From Candidatus Nitrosotalea okcheonensis (GTDB taxonomy: Archaea; Thermoproteota; Nitrososphaeria; Nitrososphaerales; Nitrosopumilaceae), in the NCBI RefSeq assembly GCF_900177045.1, contig NZ_LT841358.1:327073-391072 (forward strand): a stretch of DNA of 64,000 nucleotides, written 5' to 3'. Shown one piece after another: positions 43,766-54,664 of this stretch; the stretch's first letter is position 1, and each line of letters opens with the position of its first letter. The notes below the pieces were generated by a model. It was not told where the DNA came from and searched no databases. It saw nothing but the letters and a program-made list of their open reading frames with translations. A program made the position numbers and the translations under genes.

Positions 43766-45382
43766 CTAGGCATTAGATGATGCTCTTATGAATGCCTCAA
43801 ATGACTCTTCAGGATATCCTGGTCTACTGCTAAATTCCGGATGATATTGTACCCCTAGGTAGAATTTATGGTTTGGAATCTCTAATACCTCCATACGTTT
43901 TTTGTTATCACTATGCCCTGAAAACTTCATGCCTTTTGAAGAGAACAGATCCAAATATTTCTGGTTGAACTCAAACCTATGCCGGTGTCTTTTGTGAATC
44001 TTTGTGGATTTGTAGAGTCTGAATGCCATGGTGTTGTCTTCAACCGTAATCTCATGCGACCCTAGACGCAGTGAGCCACCCATGTTTTCCACTGATTTTT
44101 GTTCTGGTAAGAGGTCAATTACAGGATTTTCTGTACTTGGGGCAATCTCTGTAGAGTTTGCGTTTGTCAGTCCACATACATATCTTCCAAACGCCACGGC
44201 AGCAAGCTGAAAACCAAAACAGATTCCAAGATATGGTATATTTTTCTCTCTTGCATAGTTTGCAGTACTGACTATGCCTTCTACACCTCTGTCCCCGAAC
44301 CCTCCAGGAACAATTATTCCACTATATGCCGCAAGTTTATTCAAATCCCCGTCCAACTCTTCAGAATCAATCCAATCTATGATTACATTTTTTCCAATTT
44401 TGGCACCGGCGTGTTGCAGTGCATGGTTTACACTCACATAACTGTCTGCAAGCTTGACATATTTTCCAACCATTGCAATTCGTACTGATTCTTTTGCGTT
44501 TTGAAATGAATTTATGATTGCATTCCACTTGTCCCAGTTTGCTGAAGTGTTGACCAGTCCAACCTTGCCAAATTTTTTGAACATGACATCGATTATGCCT
44601 TGATCGTACAACATCTGAGGCACCAAAAGAATAGACTTTGCATCATGACATGAAAACACGTCCCGTTCTGAAACATTTGAAAATAACGAAATCTTTTTTC
44701 TTGCAGCCATTTCAAGAGGTCTGGTACATCTGACTGCCAACAAATCTGGCTGAATACCTATTCTTCGTAGTTCCTGTACACTGTGTTGTGTTGGCTTGGT
44801 CTTTTGTTCTCCTACCACATCAAGAGATGGGGCAAGTGTAACATGGACAAAAATTACATTCTCCGACCCTTCTTCTAACCTCATCTGTCTCAAGGCTTCA
44901 AGAAACGGAAGACTTTCAATATCTCCCACTGTTCCGCCACACTCTATTACAAGCATGTCAAGATTCTCACTTTTTACTATCTTTCTTATTCTGTCCTTGA
45001 TTGCATCTGTAACATGCGGTATGATCTGAACACAAGCTCCCAAATATTCTCCGCGTCTTTCCGCATCTATTACACTGGAATAAATCTGAGCCGTAGTAAT
45101 ATTGTGAGTCTTTAACATGTTTTGGTTCAAAAATCTTTCATAGTTTCCAATATCCATGTCGCATTCTCCTCCATCTTCAGTAACATAGACCTCGCCATGA
45201 GCAATGGGATTCATGGTACCTGCATCATAGTTCAGATATGGATCAAATTTTACACACGAGACCTTTTGATTAGAAAGCTGAAGTAGCTTTGCAATGGATG
45301 ATGAAACAACGCCTTTTCCAAGGCCGGACATGACTCCGCCTGTCACAAAAATGTATTTTGTAGATTCTGTCTGCATATCCAT
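43766..45382 (-). CDS. pyrG: CTP synthase
   Basis: A glutamine-dependent CTP synthase, 538 aa. The N-terminal amidoligase domain starts [18 protein letters not shown] with the P-loop, and the C-terminal GATase has [10 protein letters not shown] (nucleophile Cys) and GVQYHPEF. It converts UTP to CTP. It lies 25 bases downstream of trpA and may be read through from the trp operon. Two ATGs exist near the start (45382 and 45376). Confidence 0.95.
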   Translation of the reverse strand: MDMQTESTKYIFVTGGVMSGLGKGVVSSSIAKLLQLSNQKVSCVKFDPYLNYDAGTMNPIAHGEVYVTEDGGECDMDIGNYERFLNQNMLKTHNITTAQIYSSVIDAERRGEYLGACVQIIPHVTDAIKDRIRKIVKSENLDMLVIECGGTVGDIESLPFLEALRQMRLEEGSENVIFVHVTLAPSLDVVGEQKTKPTQHSVQELRRIGIQPDLLAVRCTRPLEMAARKKISLFSNVSERDVFSCHDAKSILLVPQMLYDQGIIDVMFKKFGKVGLVNTSANWDKWNAIINSFQNAKESVRIAMVGKYVKLADSYVSVNHALQHAGAKIGKNVIIDWIDSEELDGDLNKLAAYSGIIVPGGFGDRGVEGIVSTANYAREKNIPYLGICFGFQLAAVAFGRYVCGLTNANSTEIAPSTENPVIDLLPEQKSVENMGGSLRLGSHEITVEDNTMAFRLYKSTKIHKRHRHRFEFNQKYLDLFSSKGMKFSGHSDNKKRMEVLEIPNHKFYLGVQYHPEFSSRPGYPEESFEAFIRASSNA

Positions 45383-45407
45383 GATGGATTTGAGGTCCTT
45401 TTATTTC

Positions 45408-46214
45408 TTATTCTGTGATTGTAGCTTTCTTTAGACTTGATGTAAACTGTCCAATTTTACTTTCGATCTTTTCTGAAGGTGTGCTTTCCATCAGCCTTAG
45501 AAATGCACTTCCCACAATTATCGCATCCGCTCCAGATTTTATTATGAATCTTGCCTGATCTGGGTTACTGACACCGAATCCAACTCCTAATGGAATTTTT
45601 CCACCTAGTATCTTTTTGGTATTTTTGATGGCATGTGTTGTATAGTTTTGAAATTGTTGCTGACCTCCAGTGGTTCCAAATACTGATACAAGATATAGAA
45701 AACCTGATGAAGAATCTGAAATTTTTTTGATCCTGCCTGGAGCAGTGTTTGGAGAGATCAAAAATATGGAGTCCATGTTATTTTTCTTGGCTGCTTGCAG
45801 AAAATCTTTGGATTCGTCAATTGACATGTCCGGTAGTATCAATCCGTCAATTCCTGCCTTTTTTACAGTAGATATGAACTTGTCATAACCATGTCTGTAC
45901 AGGATGTTTGTATATGTCATCAAAATTAGCGGAAGGTCTGTCTCCATACGAATCTTCTTTACTAGTAGAAGAAATTTGTCAAGATTCATGCCTTTTTGTA
46001 ATGCCTGAAAACCTGCATTCTGGATTACCGGTCCATCTGCCAAGGGGTCTGAAAATGGCATTCCAAGTTCTATGATATCTGCGCCGCCTTTTGCAAGCCC
46101 TCTGACTGCTGAAATCGTATCCCTTTCACTTGGAAATCCTGCCATGATATATGCTATCAGGGCTTTTTGGTGCTTTGACCTGAGGTCCTGAAATTTACTT
46201 TTTATTCTTGACAT
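45408..46214 (-). CDS. trpA: Tryptophan synthase α subunit
   Basis: A TIM-barrel indole-releasing enzyme of 268 aa. Signatures are [25 protein letters not shown] (containing catalytic Glu and Asp) and GFGVSNPDQ. It is the last gene of trpEGDCBA; its start overlaps trpB by 20 bases, a tight coupling suiting an αβ complex. Confidence 0.95.
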   Translation of the reverse strand: MSRIKSKFQDLRSKHQKALIAYIMAGFPSERDTISAVRGLAKGGADIIELGMPFSDPLADGPVIQNAGFQALQKGMNLDKFLLLVKKIRMETDLPLILMTYTNILYRHGYDKFISTVKKAGIDGLILPDMSIDESKDFLQAAKKNNMDSIFLISPNTAPGRIKKISDSSSGFLYLVSVFGTTGGQQQFQNYTTHAIKNTKKILGGKIPLGVGFGVSNPDQARFIIKSGADAIIVGSAFLRLMESTPSEKIESKIGQFTSSLKKATITE

Positions 46215-47397
46215 TTTTACTCAAATATCTCCCAACTTCTTCAACGTCCTTGTCTCCTCTGCCTGATAATGTTACAACAATGCTTTCACTTTTTGGCATG
46301 TTTCTTGCAACTTTTAGGGCATATGCAATTGCATGTGCCGATTCTAATGCTGGTATAATTCCTTCATGTTTTGAAAGCAAGAGGAATGCCTCTACTGCCT
46401 CCTTGTCATTTACCGCATCGTACTTGACTCTCCTTGCATCTTTTAGATACGAATGCTCTGGACCTACTCCTGGATAGTCCAATCCTGCGGATACGCTATG
46501 TGTCTCACTAATTTGTCCCTCGTCGTCTTGTAAAAGATATGTCAACATACCGTGAAGAATTCCTTTTGACCCACCTACCAAAGTTGCAGAGTGGTGACCA
46601 CTTTTGATTCCTTCTCCACCAGCTTCTACGCCGAACATCTTGGTATCTTCATCAATTAATGGATAAAATGTTCCAATTGCATTAGACCCTCCGCCTACAC
46701 ATGCCACTACAGAGTCTGGAGATTTTTTTTCGAGTTTTTTCATCTGGACAAGAATTTCATTTCCTATGACAGATTGAAAGTCTCTTACCATAACTGGGTA
46801 TGGATGTGGTCCTACTGCAGATCCTAAAAGATAGTATGTTGATTTTACATTTGTAATCCAATCTCGTATGGCTTCATTGATTGCATCCTTCAATGTCTGG
46901 GTTCCTTCTTTGACTGGATGTACCTTTGAGCCAAGTAAGTTCATTCTAAATACATTTAGTTTTTGTCTCTGGGTGTCCTTGTAACCCATGTATACCTCAC
47001 CATTCATTCCAAGGACAGAACATGCCATGGCAGTTGCAACTCCATGTTGTCCAGCGCCTGTTTCTGCAATGATTCTCTGTTTTTTCATCCTCTTTGCAAG
47101 AAGGCCCTGGCCTAGAGTGTTGTTTATCTTGTGAGCACCTCCGTGCAACAAGTCTTCTCTTTTAAGATAGATTTTTGCACCGCCAGCAAATTTTGTCAAA
47201 TTTTTGGCCAAGTATAGTGGTGTAGGTCTTCCTGCATACTGGGTTAGATAATATTGTAATTCTTTCTTAAATTCTACATCATCTTTGTATTTTAGATATG
47301 CTTGCTCTAATTCTTCTACTGCGGGAACTAGAGTTTCAGGAATATATCTTCCTCCAAACTCTCCAAACTTGCCATTCTTGGGATATTTGAGTTTCAT
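46195..47397 (-). CDS. trpB: Tryptophan synthase β subunit
   Basis: A PLP enzyme condensing indole with serine, 400 aa. The PLP lysine is in [10 protein letters not shown], with further blocks [13 protein letters not shown] and [12 protein letters not shown]. It is the TrpB1 type that pairs with TrpA. It overlaps trpC by 4 bases (ATGA junction) and trpA by 20. Confidence 0.96.
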   Translation of the reverse strand: MKLKYPKNGKFGEFGGRYIPETLVPAVEELEQAYLKYKDDVEFKKELQYYLTQYAGRPTPLYLAKNLTKFAGGAKIYLKREDLLHGGAHKINNTLGQGLLAKRMKKQRIIAETGAGQHGVATAMACSVLGMNGEVYMGYKDTQRQKLNVFRMNLLGSKVHPVKEGTQTLKDAINEAIRDWITNVKSTYYLLGSAVGPHPYPVMVRDFQSVIGNEILVQMKKLEKKSPDSVVACVGGGSNAIGTFYPLIDEDTKMFGVEAGGEGIKSGHHSATLVGGSKGILHGMLTYLLQDDEGQISETHSVSAGLDYPGVGPEHSYLKDARRVKYDAVNDKEAVEAFLLLSKHEGIIPALESAHAIAYALKVARNMPKSESIVVTLSGRGDKDVEEVGRYLSKNVKNKK

Positions 47398-48167
47398 ATT
47401 GCTGACACCAACTCTGATACTAGTCCCTTGATATCTTTACTCTTCATTATGCTACTGCCTACCAAGAAAGCATCTGCACCGCATCTGTCAAGAAACTTGA
47501 TGTCTTTTGGAGACTCAACCCCACTCTCTGATATCACAATTCTTTTCTCATCTCTGTCGTGTAGTATTGATTTGGTAGTGTCAAGGTCAATCTCAAGAGT
47601 GTCCAGGTTGCGATTGTTTATGCCAAGTATGTCTGCATGTGTTTTCGTAGATTCTGTAAATTCTTTTTTTGTATGGGATTCAAGCAATACCAGCAGGTTC
47701 TTTTTGTGAGCATATGACACAAAGTCATCAATGTCTTTTGCAAATTTCTTGTCAAATATTGCCTGTATCAAAAGAATAACATCTGCACCTAGTTTTTCGG
47801 CAGCATCGATTTGTATCTTGTCAACCACGATATCCTTCATCAGTAATGGAATATTGATTTTTTTCCTAATCTTTGTAAAATAATCTGGTGAACCATTAAA
47901 CAAATATGGCTGTGTCAGAACTGACAATCCCACTGCACCACCCTCTACCATTTGGGTTGCAATAAAGACTGGATCTGATACATCTCGTATGTTGCCAAGT
48001 GACGGTGATGAAAATTTTACTTCTGTAATCAATGAAGCATGCTTGTTGTTTTTGATCTGATTGACTAGATTTTGTTTCGACTTGGGAGTCTTGTAGTTGA
48101 TTTTGTATGTCCCATCACTTATTGCCTTTTGTGAATTCTTGGCAAGTTTTTCTAGCATGTCTTTCAT
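47394..48167 (-). CDS. trpC: Indole-3-glycerol-phosphate synthase
   Basis: A TIM-barrel synthase, 257 aa, with the family blocks [42 protein letters not shown] and SESGV. Catalytic lysines are in VKFSSPS and LMKD. It overlaps trpD and trpB by 4 bases at each end. No trpF domain is fused to it. Confidence 0.93.
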   Translation of the reverse strand: MKDMLEKLAKNSQKAISDGTYKINYKTPKSKQNLVNQIKNNKHASLITEVKFSSPSLGNIRDVSDPVFIATQMVEGGAVGLSVLTQPYLFNGSPDYFTKIRKKINIPLLMKDIVVDKIQIDAAEKLGADVILLIQAIFDKKFAKDIDDFVSYAHKKNLLVLLESHTKKEFTESTKTHADILGINNRNLDTLEIDLDTTKSILHDRDEKRIVISESGVESPKDIKFLDRCGADAFLVGSSIMKSKDIKGLVSELVSAI

Positions 48168-49210
48168 TTTTTCTCAAAAGCCTCCAACTTTGTAACATCA
48201 CCGCAATGTTTCACAAAGTCTTTGAAGAGATTGTATGCATTGCCATTTTTAATTGATTGGAGCGAAATCTGCAACGCTTCATCAAATTTTTCTGAGAATC
48301 CTCCTACAATCAATCCTGCTGCGGCATTGAGTGCAGTTATCTCAATCATTGTTTTCTTGGCAGTTCCATTAAGGACTGTAACAAAGGCGTTTATCGCCTC
48401 TTCTTTTGTAGACACTTGGAAATCTGAAAGTTTGGCCTTGTTCAAGCCAAGTTCCGCAGGGTCCAGTACAGAGCTAGTGACCTCGCCCTTGTTTAGTTGA
48501 TAAATGTAATTTTTGGATGATGTAGATAATTCATCAAGACCGTCTTCTGAAATTACCGTCATCACGCTTACAGATCCTCTTGACTCTAAAAGGGATATGA
48601 CACGATTGAGATATTCTTTTGAATATACTCCCACAAGTTGATGCTTTACTTGGGCTGGATTGCACAAGGGACCAAGCAAATTAAATGCAGTTCTCCTGTC
48701 AAGGCGTTTTCTCGCATCAGCGACGTTTCTCATGGCAGGGTGGAACTGAGGGGCAAACATGAAGCCAATCCCAAATCTTTCAATTATTTCTTGAACTTGG
48801 TTTGGTTTCATGTTGAGATCATATCCAAAATATTCGAAAATGTCCGCACTTCCACTTATGCCGGAGACTGATCGGTTCCCATGTTTTGCAACTACTATTC
48901 CTGATGCAGCAATGACAAATGATGCGGTCGTTGAAATGTTGAATGTGTGCATTCTGTCTCCACCAGTTCCGCAGACATCTATGATTTTTTGATTTATCCT
49001 TGGGTGTATGTGTATTGCATTTTGCTGCATCTTGTCAAGCATTGCACCAAGCTCTTGATCAGTCTCTCCCTTTTCGGTCAGCGCTTCAAGAAAACTTAGA
49101 GTCTTGTCAACAGAGACTTTTCCAGCCAATATGTCATCCATGATTTGAGACATTTCGTCATGGCTGAGGTTTTTGTTCAAAGACATTTTGGCGATATATT
49201 CTGTGATCAT
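48164..49210 (-). CDS. trpD: Anthranilate phosphoribosyltransferase
   Basis: The PRPP-dependent TrpD, 348 aa, with DVCGTGGDRMHTFNIST (PRPP-binding glycines), KHGNRSVS and the metal-binding region EDGLDELS. It overlaps trpG and trpC by 4 bases. Confidence 0.94.
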   Translation of the reverse strand: MITEYIAKMSLNKNLSHDEMSQIMDDILAGKVSVDKTLSFLEALTEKGETDQELGAMLDKMQQNAIHIHPRINQKIIDVCGTGGDRMHTFNISTTASFVIAASGIVVAKHGNRSVSGISGSADIFEYFGYDLNMKPNQVQEIIERFGIGFMFAPQFHPAMRNVADARKRLDRRTAFNLLGPLCNPAQVKHQLVGVYSKEYLNRVISLLESRGSVSVMTVISEDGLDELSTSSKNYIYQLNKGEVTSSVLDPAELGLNKAKLSDFQVSTKEEAINAFVTVLNGTAKKTMIEITALNAAAGLIVGGFSEKFDEALQISLQSIKNGNAYNLFKDFVKHCGDVTKLEAFEKK

Positions 49211-49794
49211 TTTTGCACCAATTTGATAAAGTTGCTTAGGATCTTCTTGCCCTCGTCAGTCATTATTGATTCGGGATGGAACTGGACTCCTTCTATTAGG
49301 TATTTTTTGTGACTTATTGCCATTACTTCATTGTCGTCTTGCGCAATGGCAGTTACCTGAAGATCATCTGGAATCACTGTCTTGTCTCCTACCAGTGAAT
49401 GGTATCGAGTTGCCCGAAATGGATTTTGTACCCCCTCAAAGAGTGGAGACTTGGTATGCTCTACTGGGCTTGTCTTTCCATGTCTTACATTTCCTGCATT
49501 GACTACTTTGCCACCAAACGCATGTATGATTCCCTGATGGCCAAGACATACCCCAAGTATTGGTTTTATAGGTCCAAGTTCCTTTATCACTTTGGTGCAT
49601 ATGCCAAAATATTTCTCATCTTCTGGTGTTCCAGGTCCGGGAGAAATTATTATTGCATCATAGTTTCCTTTCTTGATGTCCTCTATTGTTATCTTGTCAT
49701 TTCTTATTACATCCGACTCTACGTTTAGCTCGCCTAGCAACTGAGCAATGTTATACACAAATGAATCATAATTGTCAATTATCAAAAATTTCAT
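49207..49794 (-). CDS. trpG: Anthranilate synthase glutaminase subunit
   Basis: A class I glutamine amidotransferase, ~195 aa, with nucleophile C83 in GVCLGHQGI and the histidine in GVQFHPESI. The frame is open back to 49854, but the ATG at 49794 gives the family N-terminus [12 protein letters not shown] and overlaps the trpE stop in an ATGA junction. Confidence 0.95.
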   Translation of the reverse strand: MKFLIIDNYDSFVYNIAQLLGELNVESDVIRNDKITIEDIKKGNYDAIIISPGPGTPEDEKYFGICTKVIKELGPIKPILGVCLGHQGIIHAFGGKVVNAGNVRHGKTSPVEHTKSPLFEGVQNPFRATRYHSLVGDKTVIPDDLQVTAIAQDDNEVMAISHKKYLIEGVQFHPESIMTDEGKKILSNFIKLVQK

Positions 49795-51146
49795 CTTGTT
49801 GCCTCCTTGAGGGCTGTTATCATTGCATTTGCCTTGTGCTCTGTCTCCATCCATTCATTTTGTGGTACCGAGTCTGTCACTATGCCTGCTCCTGCTTGTA
49901 TGAAACCCTTCGAGCCGTTCATGAAGATGCTTCTTATTCCAATTGCAAAATCACAACAACCGTTAAATGAAAAATATCCAACTGCCCCTGCATAAGGTCC
50001 TCTTGCATCAGGTTCGAGCTCATCAATTATCTCCATTGCTCGTATCTTTGGTGCGCCAGAGACTGTTCCTGCGGGAAAGACTGCCTTAATGGCATCATAC
50101 ATGTCATATTTTTTATCCAAAGTTCCAACTACATGAGTCACAATATGTTGGACATGGCTGAATTTTTTTACAGCCATCAGTTCTTTGACATGTACTGAAC
50201 CATATCTGCACACTCTACCAATGTCATTTCTGCCAAGGTCCACTAGCATGGTATGCTCTGCAAGCTCTTTTTCATCGTGCAGCATTTCATTTTTCAGCTC
50301 TTCGTTTCTTTTCTCATCGCTTGTAATTGGTCTTGTACCTGCAATAGGGAATGTCTCAACTTGGTTTCCTGTAATGCGCAATAACATTTCTGGACTAGAA
50401 CCAATTATTGTTCTCTTTCCTAGTTTCATGTGGTAAAGATATGGTGATGGGTTTATCTGGCGCAGAATCTTGTATACTTTGAGATAATCTCCGTCCACAT
50501 AGAAATTAAATTTTCTTGAAAGCACTACTTGAAAAATGTCTCCAGTCTGAATGTATTTTTTTGCCTGTGTTATCATTTCTGTAAACTTGTCCTGATTCAA
50601 ATTTTCCGAAATTTCTGAAACTGAAAACTTACCACAGTCTACACTAGCGTATGATATTTTTTCAATTCTATTTTTATCATAATAAAAATAAAATGATCTT
50701 TTTTCTTTGTTGTCGTAAAGTATGCCGTCTGTATAGATTCCAAACTCCATCAATGGTTCGTCAGAATCCTTGTGGGAATCTGGAATGTTTTCCCATAATC
50801 TGATTGCATCATAGTTGATAATTCCAACTGCCCCTCCAACGTACCTGTATTTCTGATCAGGTACCTGGTATACCAGCTTCTTAATCTCAGACAAAGGATC
50901 ACTTGTATGAATAGTCATAGAGCCACCATTTTTGTAATGGAGTACAACTTTGTCAAAATATCCCTTGATTATCACTGATGGGTCAAAACCAATCAGTGAT
51001 GTCTCTGCCAACTCTTCTGGTCCTGTGAGGGATTCAAAGAAGAAAGAATGCTCGAATTGATGTGATATGTTGTTGTATAAATCAAATTGAGAGCCAGTAT
51101 AGTCTAGGGGTATTATCTTAAGGCTTGAATGCCCAAATGTGGCCAC
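49791..51146 (-). CDS. trpE: Anthranilate synthase component I
   Basis: The chorismate-utilising subunit of about 452 aa. Signatures are [20 protein letters not shown] and [25 protein letters not shown] codons at 51161 and 51146 are in frame. The TATA-like ttttaaatag (51171-51180) predicts a transcript start at about 51149, so 51146 ([11 protein letters not shown]…) is preferred as a leaderless start. It is the first gene of trpEGDCBA. Confidence 0.93.
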   Translation of the reverse strand: MATFGHSSLKIIPLDYTGSQFDLYNNISHQFEHSFFFESLTGPEELAETSLIGFDPSVIIKGYFDKVVLHYKNGGSMTIHTSDPLSEIKKLVYQVPDQKYRYVGGAVGIINYDAIRLWENIPDSHKDSDEPLMEFGIYTDGILYDNKEKRSFYFYYDKNRIEKISYASVDCGKFSVSEISENLNQDKFTEMITQAKKYIQTGDIFQVVLSRKFNFYVDGDYLKVYKILRQINPSPYLYHMKLGKRTIIGSSPEMLLRITGNQVETFPIAGTRPITSDEKRNEELKNEMLHDEKELAEHTMLVDLGRNDIGRVCRYGSVHVKELMAVKKFSHVQHIVTHVVGTLDKKYDMYDAIKAVFPAGTVSGAPKIRAMEIIDELEPDARGPYAGAVGYFSFNGCCDFAIGIRSIFMNGSKGFIQAGAGIVTDSVPQNEWMETEHKANAMITALKEATR

Positions 51147-51170
51147 CCATGAAAGGTTCACTCTACATCT

Positions 51171-51235
51171 CTATTTAAAATTAAGCCGTGCGCAAGATTA
51201 CATATATTACGGTATGGTACGGTACCTTTATATGC
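51171..51235. promoter_or_regulatory. Divergent promoter with GGTAY repeats between trpE and a small gene
   Basis: The minus-strand TATA for trpE is ttttaaatag at 51171-51180. The + strand TATA tttatat at ~51227-51233 is ~26 bases before the ATG at 51256. Between them three GGTAY steps run in tandem (ggtat-ggtac-ggtacc, 51211-51226), ending in the palindrome GGTACC that abuts the + strand TATA. Confidence 0.4.
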
Positions 51236-51255
51236 GATCGAGCGTATAATTATTC

Positions 51256-51471
51256 ATGTCTCAGATCTTAATTCCTGACTTTGGCAGTAGTAAATCATTA
51301 TTGTTCCAGGACCTGTATTTTATACGAAGAAAATCCCCGGTCCACACAACTGTGGCAGAAGCTGTGTGTACTGTTTGTCAAAAGGGCCTGGATGATGGAA
51401 TGTCTGTTACTGCAAAGAAAATAGGTCAGAACCTGAGGCTTTTTTGTCAATACCATATTCCTCAAGAATGA
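51256..51471 (+). CDS. Small Cys-rich protein, 71 aa
   Basis: A soluble mini-protein with CTVCQKGLDD and FCQYH, i.e. C-x2-C plus C-x2-H, a likely zinc site. The N-terminus is strand-rich (ILIPDFGSSKSLLF). Function unknown. It is leaderless by TATA spacing and divergent from trpE, so it may share regulation with the tryptophan operon. Confidence 0.6.
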   Translation: MSQILIPDFGSSKSLLFQDLYFIRRKSPVHTTVAEAVCTVCQKGLDDGMSVTAKKIGQNLRLFCQYHIPQE

Positions 51472-51490
51472 TTTTTCGAAATCTGTAATT

Positions 51491-53167
51491 TCACCAGATT
51501 GGCCTCGTTATTGCACCCTCTGCTGCAGAGGATACCAGTGATGCAAATTTTGCAAGAGCGCCAGTCTCGTAATTTGGTTTTCTTGGTCTCCATTCTTTTC
51601 TTCGTTGCACAAGTTCATTTTCTGAAACAATCATGTCTATGGTATTTTTCTCAAGGTTGATGACAATTTCATCCCCATCTTTTACAAGAGCAATATTTCC
51701 TCCTACTGCTGCCTCTGGAGCAACATGACCTATCATGAATCCTCTTGTTGCACCTGAAAACCTTCCATCTGTTATCAATGCAACTTTTTCACCCAAATTT
51801 TGTCCAACCAAAGCAGCAGTTACTCCTAGCATTTCTCGCATTCCAGGTCCTCCCTTTGGACCTTCATATCTTATTATGACAACATCTTGTTCTTTTATCT
51901 GTCGTTTGGATATTGCATCAAATGCATCCTCTTCCCTGTCAAAGACTTTGGCCTTGCCTCTGAATTCTTTTGTATGAACGCCTGCAATTTTTACTACTGC
52001 TCCATCTGGAGCCAGTGAGCCTCTAAGTATTGTAAGAGTTCCAACCTCGTGAATTGGGAACTCGATTGACTTTAACACCTTCTGGCTTGCATCAAATGGT
52101 ATCTGCATTGAATCAAGATTCTGTTTGACTGTTTTGCCTGTTACAGTGATGGCATTCTCGTGGATGAGATTTTTCTTTTGCAAACTTTTCATTAGCAATG
52201 GGATTCCACCTATCTTGTCAAGATCAAGCATGACATATGTTCCTCCAGGTCTCATGTCTGCAATGTGTGGTGTCTTTTTTCTGATTCTTTCAAAATCATC
52301 CAATGTGAGTTTTACCCCTATCTCACGAGATAATGCAAGCAAGTGCAATACTGCATTTGTAGACCCACCTATGGCGTTGGCCACTACAATGGCGTTCTCA
52401 AATGCTTCAAATGTAAAAATATCTTTTGGCCTAATTCCTGTTTCAAGTAAATTCATTACAGCCTTGCCACTTTCGTATATCATTTTTTCTCTTCTTGGAT
52501 CCTCTGCTGGTGGGGATGCATTTCCTGGAAGAGCTATTCCAATTGCCTCACTAATTGAGGCCATTGTGTTTGCTGTATACATTCCCCCACATGAGCCTGA
52601 ATTGGGACATGCTACATTTTCTAAGTTTTTCAAAGCTTCTAATGTTAGATTTCCTGCATCGTATGCTCCTACTGCTTCATAGACGTCCTGGACTGTAACC
52701 TGTTTTCCTTCAAAAACTCCCGGCATGATTGTACCACCGTATGCAAAGACTGATGGTAGGTTAAGACGAGCCATTCCCATCATTGTACCTGGAAGGCTTT
52801 TATCACAACCCGCAATTCCAACCAATCCGTCATACTGATGTGCTCTAACCATTAATTCAATTGAATCTGCAATAATTTCCCTGCTAACAAGAGATGACTT
52901 CATACCTTCATGGCCCATTGCAATACCATCACTTACTGCAATTGTGGAAAATTCTCTGGGCGTACCTCCGGCAGATTCTACTCCTGCCTTTGCATGAGTT
53001 GCCAATCTTCCAAGATGGATGTTGCATGGGGTTGCCTCATTTCCGCTGTGGGATACGCCGATGAATGGTTTTCCTAAATCATTGTCGTCTAAACCCATTG
53101 CCTTGTACATAGCTCTGTGTGGTGCTCTCGAGGGACCATCGACTACGTTTCTGCTAGATATCTCCAT
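51491..53167 (-). CDS. ilvD: Dihydroxyacid dehydratase
   Basis: An Fe-S dehydratase for valine/isoleucine synthesis, 558 aa. Cluster-binding cysteines are in GCDKSLPGT and [16 protein letters not shown], and the C-terminal [16 protein letters not shown] is typical of the family. The frame opens at 53176, but the ATG at 53167 is ~28 bases after the TATA-like tattttatac. It is far from the ilvBN-leuAB operon, which would supply its substrate pathway. Confidence 0.95.
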   Translation of the reverse strand: MEISSRNVVDGPSRAPHRAMYKAMGLDDNDLGKPFIGVSHSGNEATPCNIHLGRLATHAKAGVESAGGTPREFSTIAVSDGIAMGHEGMKSSLVSREIIADSIELMVRAHQYDGLVGIAGCDKSLPGTMMGMARLNLPSVFAYGGTIMPGVFEGKQVTVQDVYEAVGAYDAGNLTLEALKNLENVACPNSGSCGGMYTANTMASISEAIGIALPGNASPPAEDPRREKMIYESGKAVMNLLETGIRPKDIFTFEAFENAIVVANAIGGSTNAVLHLLALSREIGVKLTLDDFERIRKKTPHIADMRPGGTYVMLDLDKIGGIPLLMKSLQKKNLIHENAITVTGKTVKQNLDSMQIPFDASQKVLKSIEFPIHEVGTLTILRGSLAPDGAVVKIAGVHTKEFRGKAKVFDREEDAFDAISKRQIKEQDVVIIRYEGPKGGPGMREMLGVTAALVGQNLGEKVALITDGRFSGATRGFMIGHVAPEAAVGGNIALVKDGDEIVINLEKNTIDMIVSENELVQRRKEWRPRKPNYETGALAKFASLVSSAAEGAITRPIW

Positions 53168-53211
53168 AATCATCACTATATTTTGTGCCCTATTTTATAC
53201 ATACTAGATAA

Positions 53212-53235
53212 GGTCCTGTCGGGTTATCAAGACCT
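53212..53235. repeat. Left terminal inverted repeat
   Basis: Left end of the tnpB element, beginning GGTCCTGTCGGG. It also contains a weak internal stem (GGTC…GACC). Confidence 0.8.
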
Positions 53236-53294
53236 GCCATAAATAATTAATACTGACTTTACAATATTTCATCGATAAACAAGGAGATGGCATA

Positions 53295-54461
53295 ATGACC
53301 ATAAAATCAGTAAAGCAGATTCACACATTTCCTGATGAAATCCAGTCCATGATGGAAACATTCAAGGACATGGTAAATTATTGCATAAGAATAGGGATAT
53401 CTGAAAACATATCAAACCTGAATAAATTCTCGCCATTGCACTACAAGGATTTGTCCCAATTCAATATACAGTCCTACTACAAACTTACTGCCATGTCTCA
53501 GGCAATGGGCAGGCTAGCACAGAGGAAAAAAGACATGAAAAAAGGAAGAATAGTAAAATCTCCATACATCTCAAAACCATATCTGGTCTCATGCTATGGT
53601 TTTAAAATAACAGGCATGTTACTCTCATTTCCAATGTACCATGGTGACAAGTTCTTGGTCAAACTAAATGAGTACACCATGTCACAACTGGAAAATGCAG
53701 AACCAAGGTCATTTGTGATAACACCTGATTCAGTATCAATCTCAGTAAGAAAACAAGTAGAGCAAATCATTCCAGAAAACGTGATTGGGATAGACAGGAA
53801 CCTCAGAAACATCACAATATCAACTCCAAATCAAACTGTAATGTACAAGACTAGCAAGTTATTATCGATAAAGGAAAACACATCTCACGTGATATCATCT
53901 TTTAAAAGATTTGACGTAAGAAAAAAGAAATATTTCCAGAAAAGATTGGGTAACAGGCGTGCAAGACGTATACAGCAGCATCTGCACAAGATATCAAAGG
54001 ATATCATATCCAGGGCGGTACAATCAAAGTCAATGATAGTATTAGAAGATATCAAGTGCATCAGAAAATTATACAGAAAAGGAAACGGTCAGGGAACAAA
54101 ATACAGAAGGAAATTAAACTCATGGTCGTTCTATGAACTGCAAAGACAGATACAATACAAGGCAGAATGGGAAGGAATTCCTGTTGGATTCATAGATCCT
54201 AAACGCACAAGCCAACTCTGTCCAGTATGCGGAGGCAAACTCCAAGAGGACAGGTTTCACAGACGAAAATTGTTGTGCATTAATTGTAAGAGATCAATAG
54301 ACAGGGATGTAGTTGCATCCATGAACATATCTTACAAGGGGTGGAGTAGGTTTTGCCATCCTAGAGGGCTTTTAGTTGAAGCGGTGAACGGGAATCTGGA
54401 AAACTTTCGGCCAGTAATCCTGCAAGTAGATGGAAGCAAGTTGGTTGAGACTCGAAAATGA
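53295..54461 (+). CDS. tnpB: TnpB RNA-guided nuclease (IS1341/IS605 type)
   Basis: A 388-residue TnpB, ancestor of Cas12. RuvC acids are D167 in VIGIDRN, E251 in IVLEDIK and D338 in SIDRDVVASMNI; a zinc ribbon lies between (C309, C312, C328, C331). All key residues are intact, so it is probably active. The DRDVVAS motif differs from the usual D-x-NAA. The gene has an SD-like aaggag 8 bases before the ATG and a TATA-like element (~53240-53250) giving a leader, unlike neighbouring leaderless host genes. There is no tnpA. The 3' end abuts the right inverted repeat. Confidence 0.9.
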   Translation: MTIKSVKQIHTFPDEIQSMMETFKDMVNYCIRIGISENISNLNKFSPLHYKDLSQFNIQSYYKLTAMSQAMGRLAQRKKDMKKGRIVKSPYISKPYLVSCYGFKITGMLLSFPMYHGDKFLVKLNEYTMSQLENAEPRSFVITPDSVSISVRKQVEQIIPENVIGIDRNLRNITISTPNQTVMYKTSKLLSIKENTSHVISSFKRFDVRKKKYFQKRLGNRRARRIQQHLHKISKDIISRAVQSKSMIVLEDIKCIRKLYRKGNGQGTKYRRKLNSWSFYELQRQIQYKAEWEGIPVGFIDPKRTSQLCPVCGGKLQEDRFHRRKLLCINCKRSIDRDVVASMNISYKGWSRFCHPRGLLVEAVNGNLENFRPVILQVDGSKLVETRK

Positions 54462-54464
54462 TCA

Positions 54465-54488
54465 AGGTCTCGATAATCCGACAGAACC
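54465..54488. repeat. Right terminal inverted repeat
   Basis: Right end of the tnpB element, starting 3 bases after the tnpB stop. In TnpB systems the guide RNA usually comes from the 3' end of the gene and ends at the element boundary. Confidence 0.8.
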
Positions 54489-54664
54489 CTAGATAATGTC
54501 ATAAATGAGATCACAATCTAGACTTGTTAATCTGTATGCCATTGCTTGAAAAAACGATCAATCGTAGGAAAACATTTCCCATTTTCTATGAATAAATTGA
54601 ACTCAAGAGTCGACAAGTGTGAATTCTACTGAGTTTTTAATAATTAGAATATTAGATTTCTGAT

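Larger units (their letters stand above)
53204..54496 (+). mobile_element. tnpB-only element with 24-bp TIRs and 8-bp target duplication
   Basis: Inverted repeats at 53212-53235 and 54465-54488 match in 21 of 24 positions (GGTCCTGTCGGGTTATC… against GGTTCTGTCGGATTATC…). They are flanked, with no gap, by an identical 8-mer CTAGATAA at 53204-53211 and 54489-54496. The 1277-bp interior carries only tnpB. From memory, ends starting GGTTCTGT with 8-bp duplications are typical of the IS6/IS26 family; IS200/IS605 elements, the normal home of tnpB, have neither inverted ends nor duplications. It inserted 37 bases upstream of the ilvD start. No DDE transposase is inside. Confidence 0.8.

Noticed and set aside
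49795-49854. 20-residue N-terminal extension of trpG
   Set aside because: The ATG at 49794 overlaps the trpE stop in an ATGA junction and matches the family start.
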